From assembly GCA_024734495.1 (NCBI GenBank), contig JALMQS010000260.1:1-64000 (forward strand): DNA of 64,000 bases, in the 5' to 3' direction. Both the position numbers and the translations under genes were made by a program. Source of the DNA: Forficula auricularia (taxonomy: Eukaryota; Arthropoda; Insecta; Dermaptera; Forficulidae). The notes below the pieces were generated by a model that worked only from the letters and a program-made list of their open reading frames with translations, made no database searches and was not told the DNA's origin. Numbering within the stretch: the first letter of the stretch is position 1; the number at the start of each line of letters is the position of its first letter. Shown in pieces: positions 45,431 through 54,405 of the stretch.

Positions 45431-45533
45431 TTAGTTTTAATTTAACGATGTACGCTTAGAATTGTACCCATTTTAAGACTAAAAAGTAAAAAAATAGATT
45501 ATATTTAAAAAAAAAACTAAAAAACACGCGTTT

Positions 45534-45734
45534 TTTGTCAGTGACCCACTAAAAGTACAAAATAATGTAATGAACTTTTTCATATCGAATAAAACTAAGT
45601 CAAAAAAGCGTGGGCGGCATTTTGTCGAAATTAATTAAAAGAAGCGGCCCATCCACGGTTTTTAACTCAGTTTTATTGGACATAAAAAAGTTTTTTACAT
45701 TATTTTTGTACTTTTTAGTGGTTACTGACAAAAT
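45534..45734. mobile_element. Short palindromic MITE
   Basis: Arms of about 75 bp (TTTTGTCAGTGACCCACTAA and inverse, then AGTACAAAATAATGTAATGA and inverse) around a 50-bp centre with AAAGCGTGGGCGGCATTTTG. It directly abuts an RT fragment. Confidence 0.8.
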
Positions 45735-45805
45735 AGACCTAGAAAAAGCATTCGATAACGTCAATTGGGAAATTATGTTTAAAATCTTAAAATAGGCGGG
45801 AATAA
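45735..45805 (+). pseudogene. LINE reverse transcriptase motif A fragment
   Basis: Reads DKIDLEKAFDNVNWEIMFKI, then LK, a stop, and AG: the aspartate-bearing motif A of non-LTR reverse transcriptases (DLEKAFDNV). Only about 24 codons remain. Confidence 0.75.
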
Positions 45806-45842
45806 AATTTGTTTGTTATATTGTATTCATTGACACTATTGA

Positions 45843-45890
45843 AACCTGAAGAAGGAGGGAAGATCTTCCGAAAGGTCGATATTTTTTATT
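45843..45890 (+). repeat. Degenerate hammerhead-like motif
   Basis: ACCTGAAGAAGGAGGGAAGA, then TCTTCCGAAAGGTCGATA. Core CTGAAGA and GAAA are kept and a GGTC follows, but stem I is lost. Sister of 18147-18240. Confidence 0.45.
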
Positions 45891-46031
45891 GGAAATAATA
45901 TTTTTGTATTAAATTATATTATATTGTATTGTATTATATTCTTGGAATGTCTTCCATTCAATCATCAGAAATAAATCTCCCAGTCGGCCCGTATGGAAAT
46001 AAATAGATTTTCGAAATATGCTTTTTATATA

Positions 46032-46272
46032 AGATTGGAGTAATTTTTGGAGACGGACTGATAAATGAATTAAGTGGATATTGATGAGGCAGTCCAAATC
46101 ATTATTACATTGTAATTCTGCTGAGAATAAAATACAGGATATTATTGTTACTGCCACTGAAAGAGGAGACAGATGGGAATGCGCATTGGATTTCCTTCAC
46201 TGACTTTTCAAAACCCTGAAGAAGGAGGGAATATCCTCCGAAACGTCGGTTTTATGAATAAAAAGATAGTGT
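46032..46272 (+). mobile_element. 241-bp Penelope-like unit with one hammerhead-like motif
   Basis: Inserted in a known MITE and flanked by a 10-bp duplication TTTTTATATA (46022-46031, 46273-46282). It starts AGATTGGAGTAATTTTTGGA, contains TTGATGAGGCAGTCC, and ends ATGAATAAAAAGATAGTG shortly after the ribozyme motif. It has no protein capacity, so it moved with enzymes supplied from elsewhere. Confidence 0.78.
46210..46253 (+). ncRNA. Hammerhead-like ribozyme motif, minimal type I
   Basis: AAAACC (46210-46215), CTGAAGA (46216-46222), extra A, stem II GGAGG/CCTCC (46224-46228, 46235-46239), GAAAC (46240-46244), GTC (46245-46247), GGTTTT (46248-46253). Same layout as 13761-13804 with a compensable loop change only. 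Confidence 0.68.
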
Positions 46273-46488
46273 TTTTTATATATTTTTTGAAAATATATTA
46301 AAAATATAAAAATTTTGTGTTAAATTTATATAAAATTTATACTAGAGCGACATAAAAATAATTTTATTTTAAGAATATATAGAAAACATAAACTTTATAT
46401 AAATTTAACACAAAAATTTTATATTTTTAATATATTTTCAAAAATATATAAAAAACATATTTCGAAAATCTATTTATTTCCATACGGG

Positions 46489-46790
46489 GGTGCCTCAAGA
46501 AAGATTTTAAACATATTAATTAACAGGTTGATAGGGAGAGATTAATTTTACTACTGGACATTGAGAGGGCCGATGATTTGTCAACGACTGTTAGTTTTTG
46601 TTCACACTTATATACGCGTATTTTTGAATCAATTTGAACATTGGCCACTTCCGCAATCATTATCATTTGTACTTTGAGTTAAAAAAAAAAAACCTAGGGG
46701 AACGTAATCGAAAAAAATTACAAGATAATGGACAATCGGAGTACCTATAGATATAATATCCATTAATCTAACTTGTAAAAATGAAAGTAA
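46489..46790. other. Non-coding spacer
   Basis: Nothing recognised. Confidence 0.45.
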
Positions 46791-47393
46791 ATAAACTGCA
46801 ACGGATCGTTGCTAAACTTTATCCAAATTCATTTGAAATATTAATATGTTCTAGAGTAAAGTACTTTAAAATATAATTTTACTAAAAACTTTATTTAACC
46901 TTTTTTGTGGGTCCAAAGGTACTTAATTAGGATATTAAATTTCATCAAAATTGGTTAAGTCATTTTCAAGATATTTAGAAAAAAACTAAAAAAGTACTGA
47001 AATAAAGTACTAATGTTTGTAGACCGATATGTACCAAAAACTAATCAGCGCTTAATTTTGTTAAACTAATGGTATGTTTTCAATTTGATTTCAATCAGCG
47101 CAAAGGTGTGGACGAAAAAAACGATAACACACACACATCCATCCATCCATCCATCCATCCATCCGCACGCACTTCCAAAAAAATGGCACTTTTTGGCCTC
47201 TCGACGAGATTCCAGGTAATTTTTGGCAAAACTGTCACGTGCTAAAATTCAATCTCATTGAATACTTCAATTTGTGACCTTAATTGAGTCCATGGGTTCC
47301 GTAGTCTTTACCTGAGGACCCTTTTGAAGTCGCGCTTGCCGCGAGAGCGATTCCAATACTTTCTCCCATGCTTCGCATTGGATAAAGTAAAAA
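46791..47393 (+). repeat. K-family repeat, best copy
   Basis: Starts with AACTGCAACGGATCGTTGCT (a palindrome GCAACGGATCGTTGC) and AAACTTTATCCAA; ends CCCATGCTTCGCATTGGATA followed by AAGTAAAA, with a hairpin CCATGC/GCATTGG. ACTTTATCCAA and TTGGATAAAGT are subterminal inverse words. A (CATC)n run lies at 47128-47165. An inverse copy is at 60515-61095. The terminal hairpin recalls Helitrons, but I cannot show the insertion mode. Confidence 0.65.
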
Positions 47394-47413
47394 AACAAAA
47401 CAAAACTAGAAGA

Positions 47414-47591
47414 GGGGAGGTCAGATAGGCTAGGCGGTAGCGTGACAGCGAGCTAACCAGGGAACCCGGGTTCGAATCCTACTCGAGGCATCCAGCTAAA
47501 ATCTGACCCTCGGGGGTAGAGACAAATTTAAAAAAATATAACTAGTATCGTAATTAGGCTTATGGCTAGAACGGCCGAAAAGCCAAAAAAA
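47414..47591 (+). mobile_element. tRNA-derived SINE, second family
   Basis: A-box-like AGGCTAGGCGGTAGCGTGA and B box GGGTTCGAATCC lie in the first 75 bases. It ends with an A-run and is flanked by a perfect 12-bp duplication AAAACTAGAAGA (47402-47413, 47592-47603). Length 178 bp. The tail GGCTTATGGCTAGAACGGCC does not match the LINE tail of the other SINE. Confidence 0.9.
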
Positions 47592-47604
47592 AAAACTAGA
47601 AGAA

Positions 47605-47801
47605 TTAAGTGGATATTGATGAGGCAGTCCAAAAAAAAGAAGAAGATAATTTACACTCTCTGTTTATTCATAAAACCGACGTTTCGGAGGCTATTCCCTC
47701 CTTCTTCAGGGTTTTGAAAACTCTTCTTCTTTTTTTGGACTGCCTCATCAATATCCACTTAATTCAATTATCAGTCCGTCTCCAAAAATTACTCCAATCT
47801 T
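47605..47801. mobile_element. Penelope-like unit, inverted form, same target as the SINE
   Basis: Starts TTAAGTGGATATTGATGAGG and ends TTACTCCAATCTT, with both arms of the family present and a hammerhead-like motif between them. It is flanked by AAACTAGAAGAA at 47593-47604 and 47802-47813, the same word that flanks the SINE, so the target occurs three times. Confidence 0.78.
47672..47715 (-). ncRNA. Hammerhead-like ribozyme motif, minimal type I
   Basis: Minus strand reads AAAACC, CTGAAGA, extra A, GGAGG/CCTCC hairpin, GAAAC, GTC, GGTTTT, identical in layout to 13761-13804. Confidence 0.68.
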
Positions 47802-47915
47802 AAACTAGAAGAATATTTTTAGTTTATGGGAAAATATTTCAATTATAGTACACAGGAAGAAATAGAAGTTTTTTCTTGGGTTTTTCAAAATATCTCATGA
47901 AGATATAGAAAACTA

Positions 47916-48557
47916 CGAAGATAAGTCAAAAATTACTTACACTTTTCGTTCTACAACTTTATTAAACTAAGATAGGTGTACAACAACAGATACATTATTT
48001 TTCGATATAGTCTCCACGTTTAGCAATGCACTTGGTCAAGCGAGCCGGATGTCTTCCTGGTAGAAGGTTTTCGTTTGGTCGTGAAGCCACTTTTGCACCG
48101 CATCCCGAACGTCCATGTCGACGACCTCTCAAAGCTTCCTTGAGCGGTCCAAAGAGATGAAAGTGTGAGGCTGTAGGGAGGGTGTTCCAGGGTCATAAAG
48201 TTGACGGTCGCCCCCTCTTTTTGTGTGACGCTCGTTCGGCCACTTTTAAACATGTCGATCCATAAAAAAACGCTCTTACGAGATAAATCACTTTCCCCCT
48301 ATTGTGACAAAAGTCTCCGGTGAATTTCACACCTTTCACACCCTCTGACCACTACTCGTTGCTCCTCTTTGGTGCAATCTGAGAGCGGAGCTGACATGCT
48401 TATGCTGTTGTAGCTAGACGACAACTGACGCGATCGGATTAAATTCCGCACACGTGACCACAGACGCGCCAACTTAACCCATGCGCATGCGGTCGCCTTC
48501 TATCTTAGTTTAATAAAGTTGTAGAACGAAAAGAGTAGGTAATTTTACTTATCCTCG
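47916..48557 (-). mobile_element. Fourth mariner lineage, deletion derivative
   Basis: Inverted ends of about 60 bp containing CTTTTCGTTCTACAACTTTA and TTAAACTAAGATAG, flanked by TA (47914-47915, 48558-48559). Total 642 bp, half the normal mariner length. Confidence 0.88.
47995..48397 (-). pseudogene. Mariner transposase relic (fourth lineage)
   Basis: Minus strand starts MSAPLSDCTKEEQRVVVRG, passes a small deletion, continues EIHRRLLSQ and a stop, then SVFLWIDMFKSGRTSV: the N-terminal helix-turn-helix. A large deletion joins this to EHPPYSL, where the final catalytic region should be but is damaged, then frameshifted C-terminal words (LFGPLKEALR-like) and DYIEK with the stop at 47995-47997. 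The first two catalytic Asp residues are gone. Confidence 0.8.
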
Positions 48558-48612
48558 TAGAAATTTTTGCTTGGTTTTTTCAAAATATCTCATGAAGATA
48601 TAGAAAACTACA

Positions 48613-49099
48613 TAACTATTCTTAATAACTTAGGTGGGTACTCACTGATTGAAGAAGGAGCTCTTAGAAAGAATGAATTATAGGTCAGAAAAAAGTCACT
48701 CACCTGAAACAAACAAAAAACAAAACGAAAATTGGTTAGAAAAATGACAATAAGTAAATTTTCTTTTAAATAAATAAATAAATAAATAAACATAACCAAT
48801 ATGGAAAATGATAATAGTCTGAATTCTAAATCTAATGGGAACCACGGAGAAGTGAAATATTTTTAAATCATTCAGGCTATGATGTAATGGCTATTTTAAA
48901 ATAATGACCAATTATTTTTTGTACAAAAAGAGTACGAATAGAATTGGTAATTGGTTCTTGGCACTAAGCAAACTCGTGGTCAAAAATAGAACTAAAACAA
49001 ACGGGTAAGCTGCACAGTTATCAATCATGACGAGGATAATTTTACAATCCATTTCATTTAACAATAAAATAATTAATATTATTGTGAAATGTCTTATAA
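48613..49099. repeat. Dispersed repeat copy 2 (48625-48800), then spacer
   Basis: 48625-48800 matches 23870-24040. The remainder (48800-49099) is AT-rich with nothing recognised. Confidence 0.65.
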
Positions 49100-49164
49100 T
49101 AGGGTAGACCAGGGGAATCCCGATACCTTAAGACATTTTATTTTTTAATAAAGATAAGAATAAA

Positions 49165-50205
49165 TCTACTCTTATTAAACGAGCAAAAATTGTATATTTA
49201 TATATATATATTTGTATCTTGGTTCTATTTTGAAAACGGCCCTACCGATTTTGATGAAACAAAATCTATTAACAAGTTTTGAGGATGAAAAAACGATCTG
49301 GCTAGGTCTGGACCTCATCAAAATTCATCTTAATTGATTTTTTCTTAATTAAAGTAATTATTGATAGATGAAAATCTCAATAAAAAAAATGATTCGCCGG
49401 ATGTCATATTAGAACCTGAGACCTCTTGTATCAGAGGCAGTCACTCTACCATTGGACCAAAGACTATTTTAAAAACCCTTGCTTTTTACTTTTACTAAAA
49501 TGAATAATTTTGAATTAGACTTTATTATAAGTGTTGAAATAATTTATAAATTATATATAGCTATGTATTTAATAAATAGAATTCATTGGATATATTGCAG
49601 CGCGGCTAATTTGAAATATGTATAATTGAATTAAGCTGATAGAAAGACAACAATTAATTTTAAATCCAGAAACATTAAATATATTAATAATTATTCATTT
49701 GCCCCCCCCTATTCTTCTAATTAAAATTAAATATTCAATTTTCTTTTCTCCGGGCAATTATCCTTGATATTGTCTTCCTAAAAAAATACTTGGTTGGTGA
49801 AAGTTATCACTTCTGTCGCACGTCCCGAGACGCACACATTTTTTTTAATTTTATGTTTTTATTTCAGATCCTATACGATTATTTTTTTTATTATTATTTT
49901 CCTATTTATTTTTTTATAATGTTTATCAATATGAACGAATGTGGGCAAATTGGTGTACGAGTAAACAAATAGACACATAATATGTGGACCATTAGAAATA
50001 TAAAAATGCAAAAACTGGGTCGGGGTGGGGATGGATGTGGGGGGTGCAGGAGGTGGGATGCAGTTGTGGGGGATCCGGGGGTGGGAGGGGCGGTTGGGGT
50101 GGTGTGGGGCGGAGTGGGGGTGCAGTGTTGGGGCGAGGTGTGTGGTTTCGAGAGGGGGGTGGGGGGTCAGGGGTTGCCGAGCATCGCTCGGTGCCTCCAG
50201 AGTAC
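49165..50205 (+). mobile_element. Helitron (H3), ~1.04 kb, with tRNA-like part and G-rich 3' part
   Basis: The 5' end TCTACTCTTATTAAACGAGC follows an A. The hairpin CCGAGCATCGCTCGG (50177-50191) is followed by TGCCTCCAGAGTAC and a T. It contains a minus-strand tRNA-like segment (49391-49464) and a very G-rich strand at 50015-50170. Same architecture as H4. Frames at 49982-50237 arise from the G-rich run and are not genes. Confidence 0.85.
49391..49464 (-). other. tRNA-like segment inside Helitron H3
   Basis: Minus strand: GGTCCAATGGTAGAGTGACT (A box) and GGTTCTAATATG (degenerate B box). Matches 55959-56029 in H4. Confidence 0.6.
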
Positions 50206-50332
50206 TAAATATTATATGTAATATTCATTTACTATGAGTTAAGGATTCTTGATCACTTGTTTCACATTAAAATTTTATTTTTTTAAATTTTTAGCAAGTT
50301 TGTTATATTTTTTTGTCCAAGTGCCAAAATAA

Positions 50333-50701
50333 TCATTGTAGTTTTCTCCATCCGATGTATGTGTAACTTTTGTAAACTACTGTCATATATAAAGTAAAAA
50401 AAAATGTTTTCTGTGACTTCTGCCCGGTCCCCGGGGTAATCTCGACCCTGGTGAAAAATAAGAGAATATTATGTTGACCCTTTGGAGGAGTTAATATCTT
50501 CACAGGTTTTTGGAAAGTCGAGATTCCAGTTTCGTTCATGTTGAATACTCTGGTTGCCCTAAATGGATGTTTTTTGTACACTTTTTCCAAGTTTGAAAAA
50601 AATAACTCAACTTCTTCTTTTTTGACTCTATTAATACTTGTGGCAGAAGGCGGCCTTAAACTTAAAGTTGGATTTCTTGCCCTTTTAAGGGTTTCCTCGC
50701 T
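50333..50701 (-). pseudogene. Pogo/jerky-type transposase DDE fragment
   Basis: An open minus frame of 122 codons reads [40 protein letters not shown], then [20 protein letters not shown] and PPKGQ. This is the region around the first catalytic residue of the CENP-B/jerky/pogo DDE family, where the motif is normally Asn-Val-Asp-Glu-Thr-Gly. Here the Asp is Asn. A stop lies at 50702-50704 and the rest of the DDE domain is missing after a frame change. Confidence 0.78.
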
Positions 50702-51164
50702 CTATTTTGCCCTCTCGGTAGTCCCTTTTCTCGATCTCACCACCAGCAAGATAATAAAAAAGAAGTCTTAGACAGGTCGATATTTCCCCTTGATGGTATG
50801 TCGACATTACCCCGGTCGGACAAGATGGTGGAACCTAGCCCTACAGACTACTGCGTACTACGAAATTGGCCAACAAATATACTAAAACATTCCTTATAAT
50901 ATGTACTTTATAGTTATATAACTGCTATTTAAATTACACAAATGATTAAAGTATTACATTAGTCAATTCTTACATCAGAAACTATAAAAAATCACTTTAA
51001 TATCTAGTTTGATTGGAAGTCAGAAACACACTGAGCGATAGTTCTGATGTCGTCCACAAGGTGACAGAACTACACAGCAGCACTAGGGGCTCAAAATAAG
51101 CATACAAAGTAGCGTGTCGGTAATAACTCGGGTGTCGGAATTCCCCCGGTCTACCCTACATATA

Positions 51165-52620
51165 ATATAGTAATATAAAGATGAGCTAAATTAAACGCGT
51201 AGATTTAACTTTATTTACTTTTTCAACAATACAAATAAATAATAATCAATAAAATATTGTAAACAAAATAAATTAAAATGATTAAACAATTAATTAATTA
51301 GATTTAATTATGTTTTAAAATGTGCTTATTCTTAGAACTATTTAAATTTTACTTAATTTAGTGTTTTTAGTAAGTAAATAACGCTTTCATTCAAAGAAAT
51401 TCACTAAAACTATCAGTTTATTTGATGTTTGCTCAAAAGGAAACCCTCGTAAAACGAATGTATCTATTCACATACAATATTGGTTATAGTCTTTATATTT
51501 TTATAACTACAAATGAGTACAAATCAATGCAAAAGAGTGTTTTTGGAGTACAGGCCAAACTCCATAAAAGAGTACGCTTGGTCACCCTATATTTAAGATT
51601 AATCGAAGGTGATGGATTCAAGAAATTAAATTACCTGAGATCAAGAATTTTCTAATATAAATTTTTTTCCTCCAATTTCTTTATTGAAATGTATTGTCTA
51701 AAAAATCTAACATTGAGAGAGAAACAATCAAAATGCGTATACTTGGTAATATTAAATAAATAAATAAAAATTATTTTGACGATACTATAATGAGAGGGTC
51801 GCATGTCATAATTTCTTTCAAAAAAATTTAGAAACCTGAATAACTGGTTTAACGATCTCACCGAAACATGGGATACCTATATGCCTTTGACCGGGTCCTT
51901 TTGGTTAAGCGTACTTTTGGTCAATTTATTCTTGCCAGAGAGAGACAAAGAAATGTTCAAGTGTAGATCGGATACTTGCAATGGTTACTGTTATAAATAA
52001 TATACCTATAATAAAATAAAGAAGATGCAAAATAAACGTGTAGATTTAGCTTTATTTACTTTTTCAACAATACAAATAAATAATAATCAATAAAATATTG
52101 TAAACAAAACAAATTAATGATTAAACAATTAATTAATTAGATTTAATTATTATCCTTAATTACTTCGCTTATTTCGTTGTATAGGACATAGTCCTCTGGA
52201 TATTTAAGAATTCGCCCTTCTCTTGAACTGTGTCTTAAATTTTGAAATTCGTTTTCTTGTTGAATACTTTTTTATATATACCAATATAATGATATTGATT
52301 ACTTGTTAAAACCATGATATTATCTACTCTTTCAAATATTATTAAATAGTGATCTTATGATTACTTTTTAAATATCAATGTTCATTTATTAAACATCGTT
52401 TTTTCCGTGCATACATGTGTAAACATGTAAGTGGGAATTGGAATGGATCAAAAATGGCGGCTGCGAATATAACTGTCTTTATAGAGGTCTAATAAACGTA
52501 TAGATTTAGCTTTATTTACTTTTTCAACAATACAAATAAATAATAATCAATAAAATATTGTAAACAAAACAAATTAAAATGTTTAAACAATTAATTAATT
52601 AAATTTAATTATCCATTATT
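51165..52620 (-). repeat. Three box repeats with different bodies
   Basis: Boxes at about 51170-51312, 52005-52150 and 52490-52615, all with CTTTTTCAACAATACAAATA and TATTGTAAACAAAA. The first is followed by body A (51320-51490, matching 2340-2520). The sequences after the others (52150-52490, 52620 on) have no partner in the window. Short frames at 51422-51861 are not convincing. Confidence 0.8.
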
Positions 52621-53309
52621 TAGCTGTCAACTATTGAGAATTTTAGCTGAATGAAATGCAGGAATAATCAATTAGTTCTAAATAAGGGGATATGAATCCT
52701 ATGTAGATTTGCTTTCAGTTTCAAATCACGATCAAGAATACCTCAATAAAGTTTATAACTCTTCTTCTTTCTCTTTTGTTTATAAGGATCGTTTTTGAAC
52801 GGTATTCTTCCTTAAATGAACTCATTAATAGAGTGAAATTTTTTTTATTGTTGCCCCTGCGTCTATTTGTTTTCAAGTAGCACCGGAAATCATCCGATTC
52901 AAGTCATAAAAATGCCAAAAAAAAAAAATGTTGCACGCAACCCTACGGGCTTAAGGAAGTAAACACGACACTATCAAGTTTTTTTTTTTAAATTAATTCT
53001 TCAGAAATCTATTATCTTTATTTTGGAATTCAAGAGAAATCAACAAAAATACAGTAACGACAGATTAATTAGAATTGGAAATATTATAACTATATAGGTG
53101 GAGACGGAGGAAAAGAAAAAGTCTATCACCTGGCAAGAATAATAAGCAACCTGTCACCAAACAACGCCATCACAACAAAAACAAACTTTGGATAAACATA
53201 TAATGCTTAACAAAAGAAAAAAATGAATAAATAAATTATTTATATTGAAGAAAATCAGGGGGCTTGTTCAGGCGGAAATTTATTATTCAAAAAAACAATA
53301 AAGAAATTC
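52621..53309. other. Unique AT-rich stretch
   Basis: A short GGTGGAGACGGAGGAAAAGA patch at 53098 could be a LINE remnant, but no motif can be verified. No gene seen. Confidence 0.4.
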
Positions 53310-54040
53310 TAATATAAAATAATTTTTAAGAAAAAATAAAAACAGACTTCAAAAAATTAAATGCAATAAATAAAATACACTAAAAAGTATAAAATAATTA
53401 TTATCTTATTTAGTTACAACTAAACGACGTAATATTAACATGAAATTACTTTTTGAAGTCGGTACCAAACAAACTATAGCTATAAGCGAGCGTACCCGCC
53501 AAACGTACTAAGTAAGATCCGTCGAGTGCGATTCATAAAAGGTATATGTTTGGCACCGACTTCAAAAAGTAATTTAGTCGTTTAGTTGTAACTAAATAAG
53601 ATAATAATTATTTTATACCTTTTAGTGTATTTTATTTGTTGCATTTAATTTTTTGAAGTCGGTTTTTATTTTTTCTTAAAAATTTTTATTTTCTCTTTTT
53701 AGTGATGTTATTAATAGTGATCGAATCATCAGAACTTGACCAAATTAATATGACACCATCCCTAAGACACCCCCTTTCGGATAAAAAAAGAACCATCGAA
53801 ATCGGTTCATAAACAAAGAGGTTAGGTCTAAACAAACCTAATAAAAAAGGTCTAATACCTATGAAAAAAAAACGAAAAAAAAATGGGACCAATCGGAAGC
53901 TAGACTGGACCCAATGCAAAATAAAATTTTCAAAATTGGTTGACAATTGGCGGAGATATGAGGTAACATAGGCACAAAAAAAAAAAAAAAAAAATTCAGT
54001 CGAATAGAGAACCTCCTCCTTTTTTGAAGTCGGTTAAAAA
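53310..54040. mobile_element. MITE with AACCGACTTC ends, copy 2
   Basis: Nearly identical over its length to 31710-32447, including the shared interior AAGCGAGCGTACCCGCCAAA and the tail GAACCTCCTCCTTTTTTGAA. One arm has an 11-bp loss near 53573. Minus frames at 53686-54185 are shadows of it. Confidence 0.9.
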
Positions 54041-54106
54041 CTAATGATTTGAGCATCTTCTTTTTGAAAATAGTTGGAAAGAATTTAATTTTTAGGACAA
54101 ATTCTA

Positions 54107-54405
54107 AGAATTTAGTAGAAATATTATTAAATTGTGATATCAGAGGGGATTCATCCCCCCAGGAGTCGAACCTGATAGCTAACATGCTTTCCGGGCAGTC
54201 AGCTCACACCCTCGAGACAAAAAACCACTCTCTGAATCGCAATATCGTTATATAATAAATGGAGTAAAGAATTTCTTTGCTTATATCTTATATTGCGATT
54301 CAGAGAGAGGTTTTTTGTCTCGAGAGTGTGAGCTGACTGCCAGGTTCGACTCCTGTGGGGATGAATCCCCTCTGATATCACAATTTAATAATATTTCGCG
54401 TCGAT
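54107..54405. mobile_element. tRNA-like SINE copies in inverted arrangement
   Basis: Left copy on minus and right copy on plus form a palindrome around 54256-54290 (shared GATATCAGAGGGGATTCATC, CTCGAGACAAAAAACC). Each has GTGTGAGCTGACTGCC and a B box GGTTCGACTCC. The right copy lacks 20 bases between these two words, so it has lost the anticodon-like part. Confidence 0.75.

Larger units (their letters stand above)
45988..46488. mobile_element. Palindromic MITE (CCCGTATGG family), split by a Penelope-like unit
   Basis: Ends as in 38084-38334. Removing 46032-46272 and one copy of the duplicated target restores the known length of the family. Confidence 0.88.
47863..48612. repeat. 53-bp tandem duplication split by a mariner
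   Basis: AAAATATCTCATGAAGATAT with its flanks occurs at 47863-47915 and again at 48560-48612. The mariner lies at the junction of the two copies. Confidence 0.8.
49102..51156 (-). mobile_element. Pogo-type DNA transposon relic, split by a Helitron
   Basis: Ends GGGTAGACCAGGGGAATCCC and, inverted, GGGTAGACCGGGGGAATTCC are flanked by TA (49100-49101, 51157-51158). Inside is a pogo/jerky-type DDE fragment on the minus strand. Helitron H3 (49165-50205) was inserted about 60 bp from the left end. Confidence 0.82.

Noticed and set aside
49982..50237. Two overlapping plus frames rich in Gly
   Set aside because: They translate the G-rich part of Helitron H3; the mirror C-rich run in H4 gives similar frames on the other strand.
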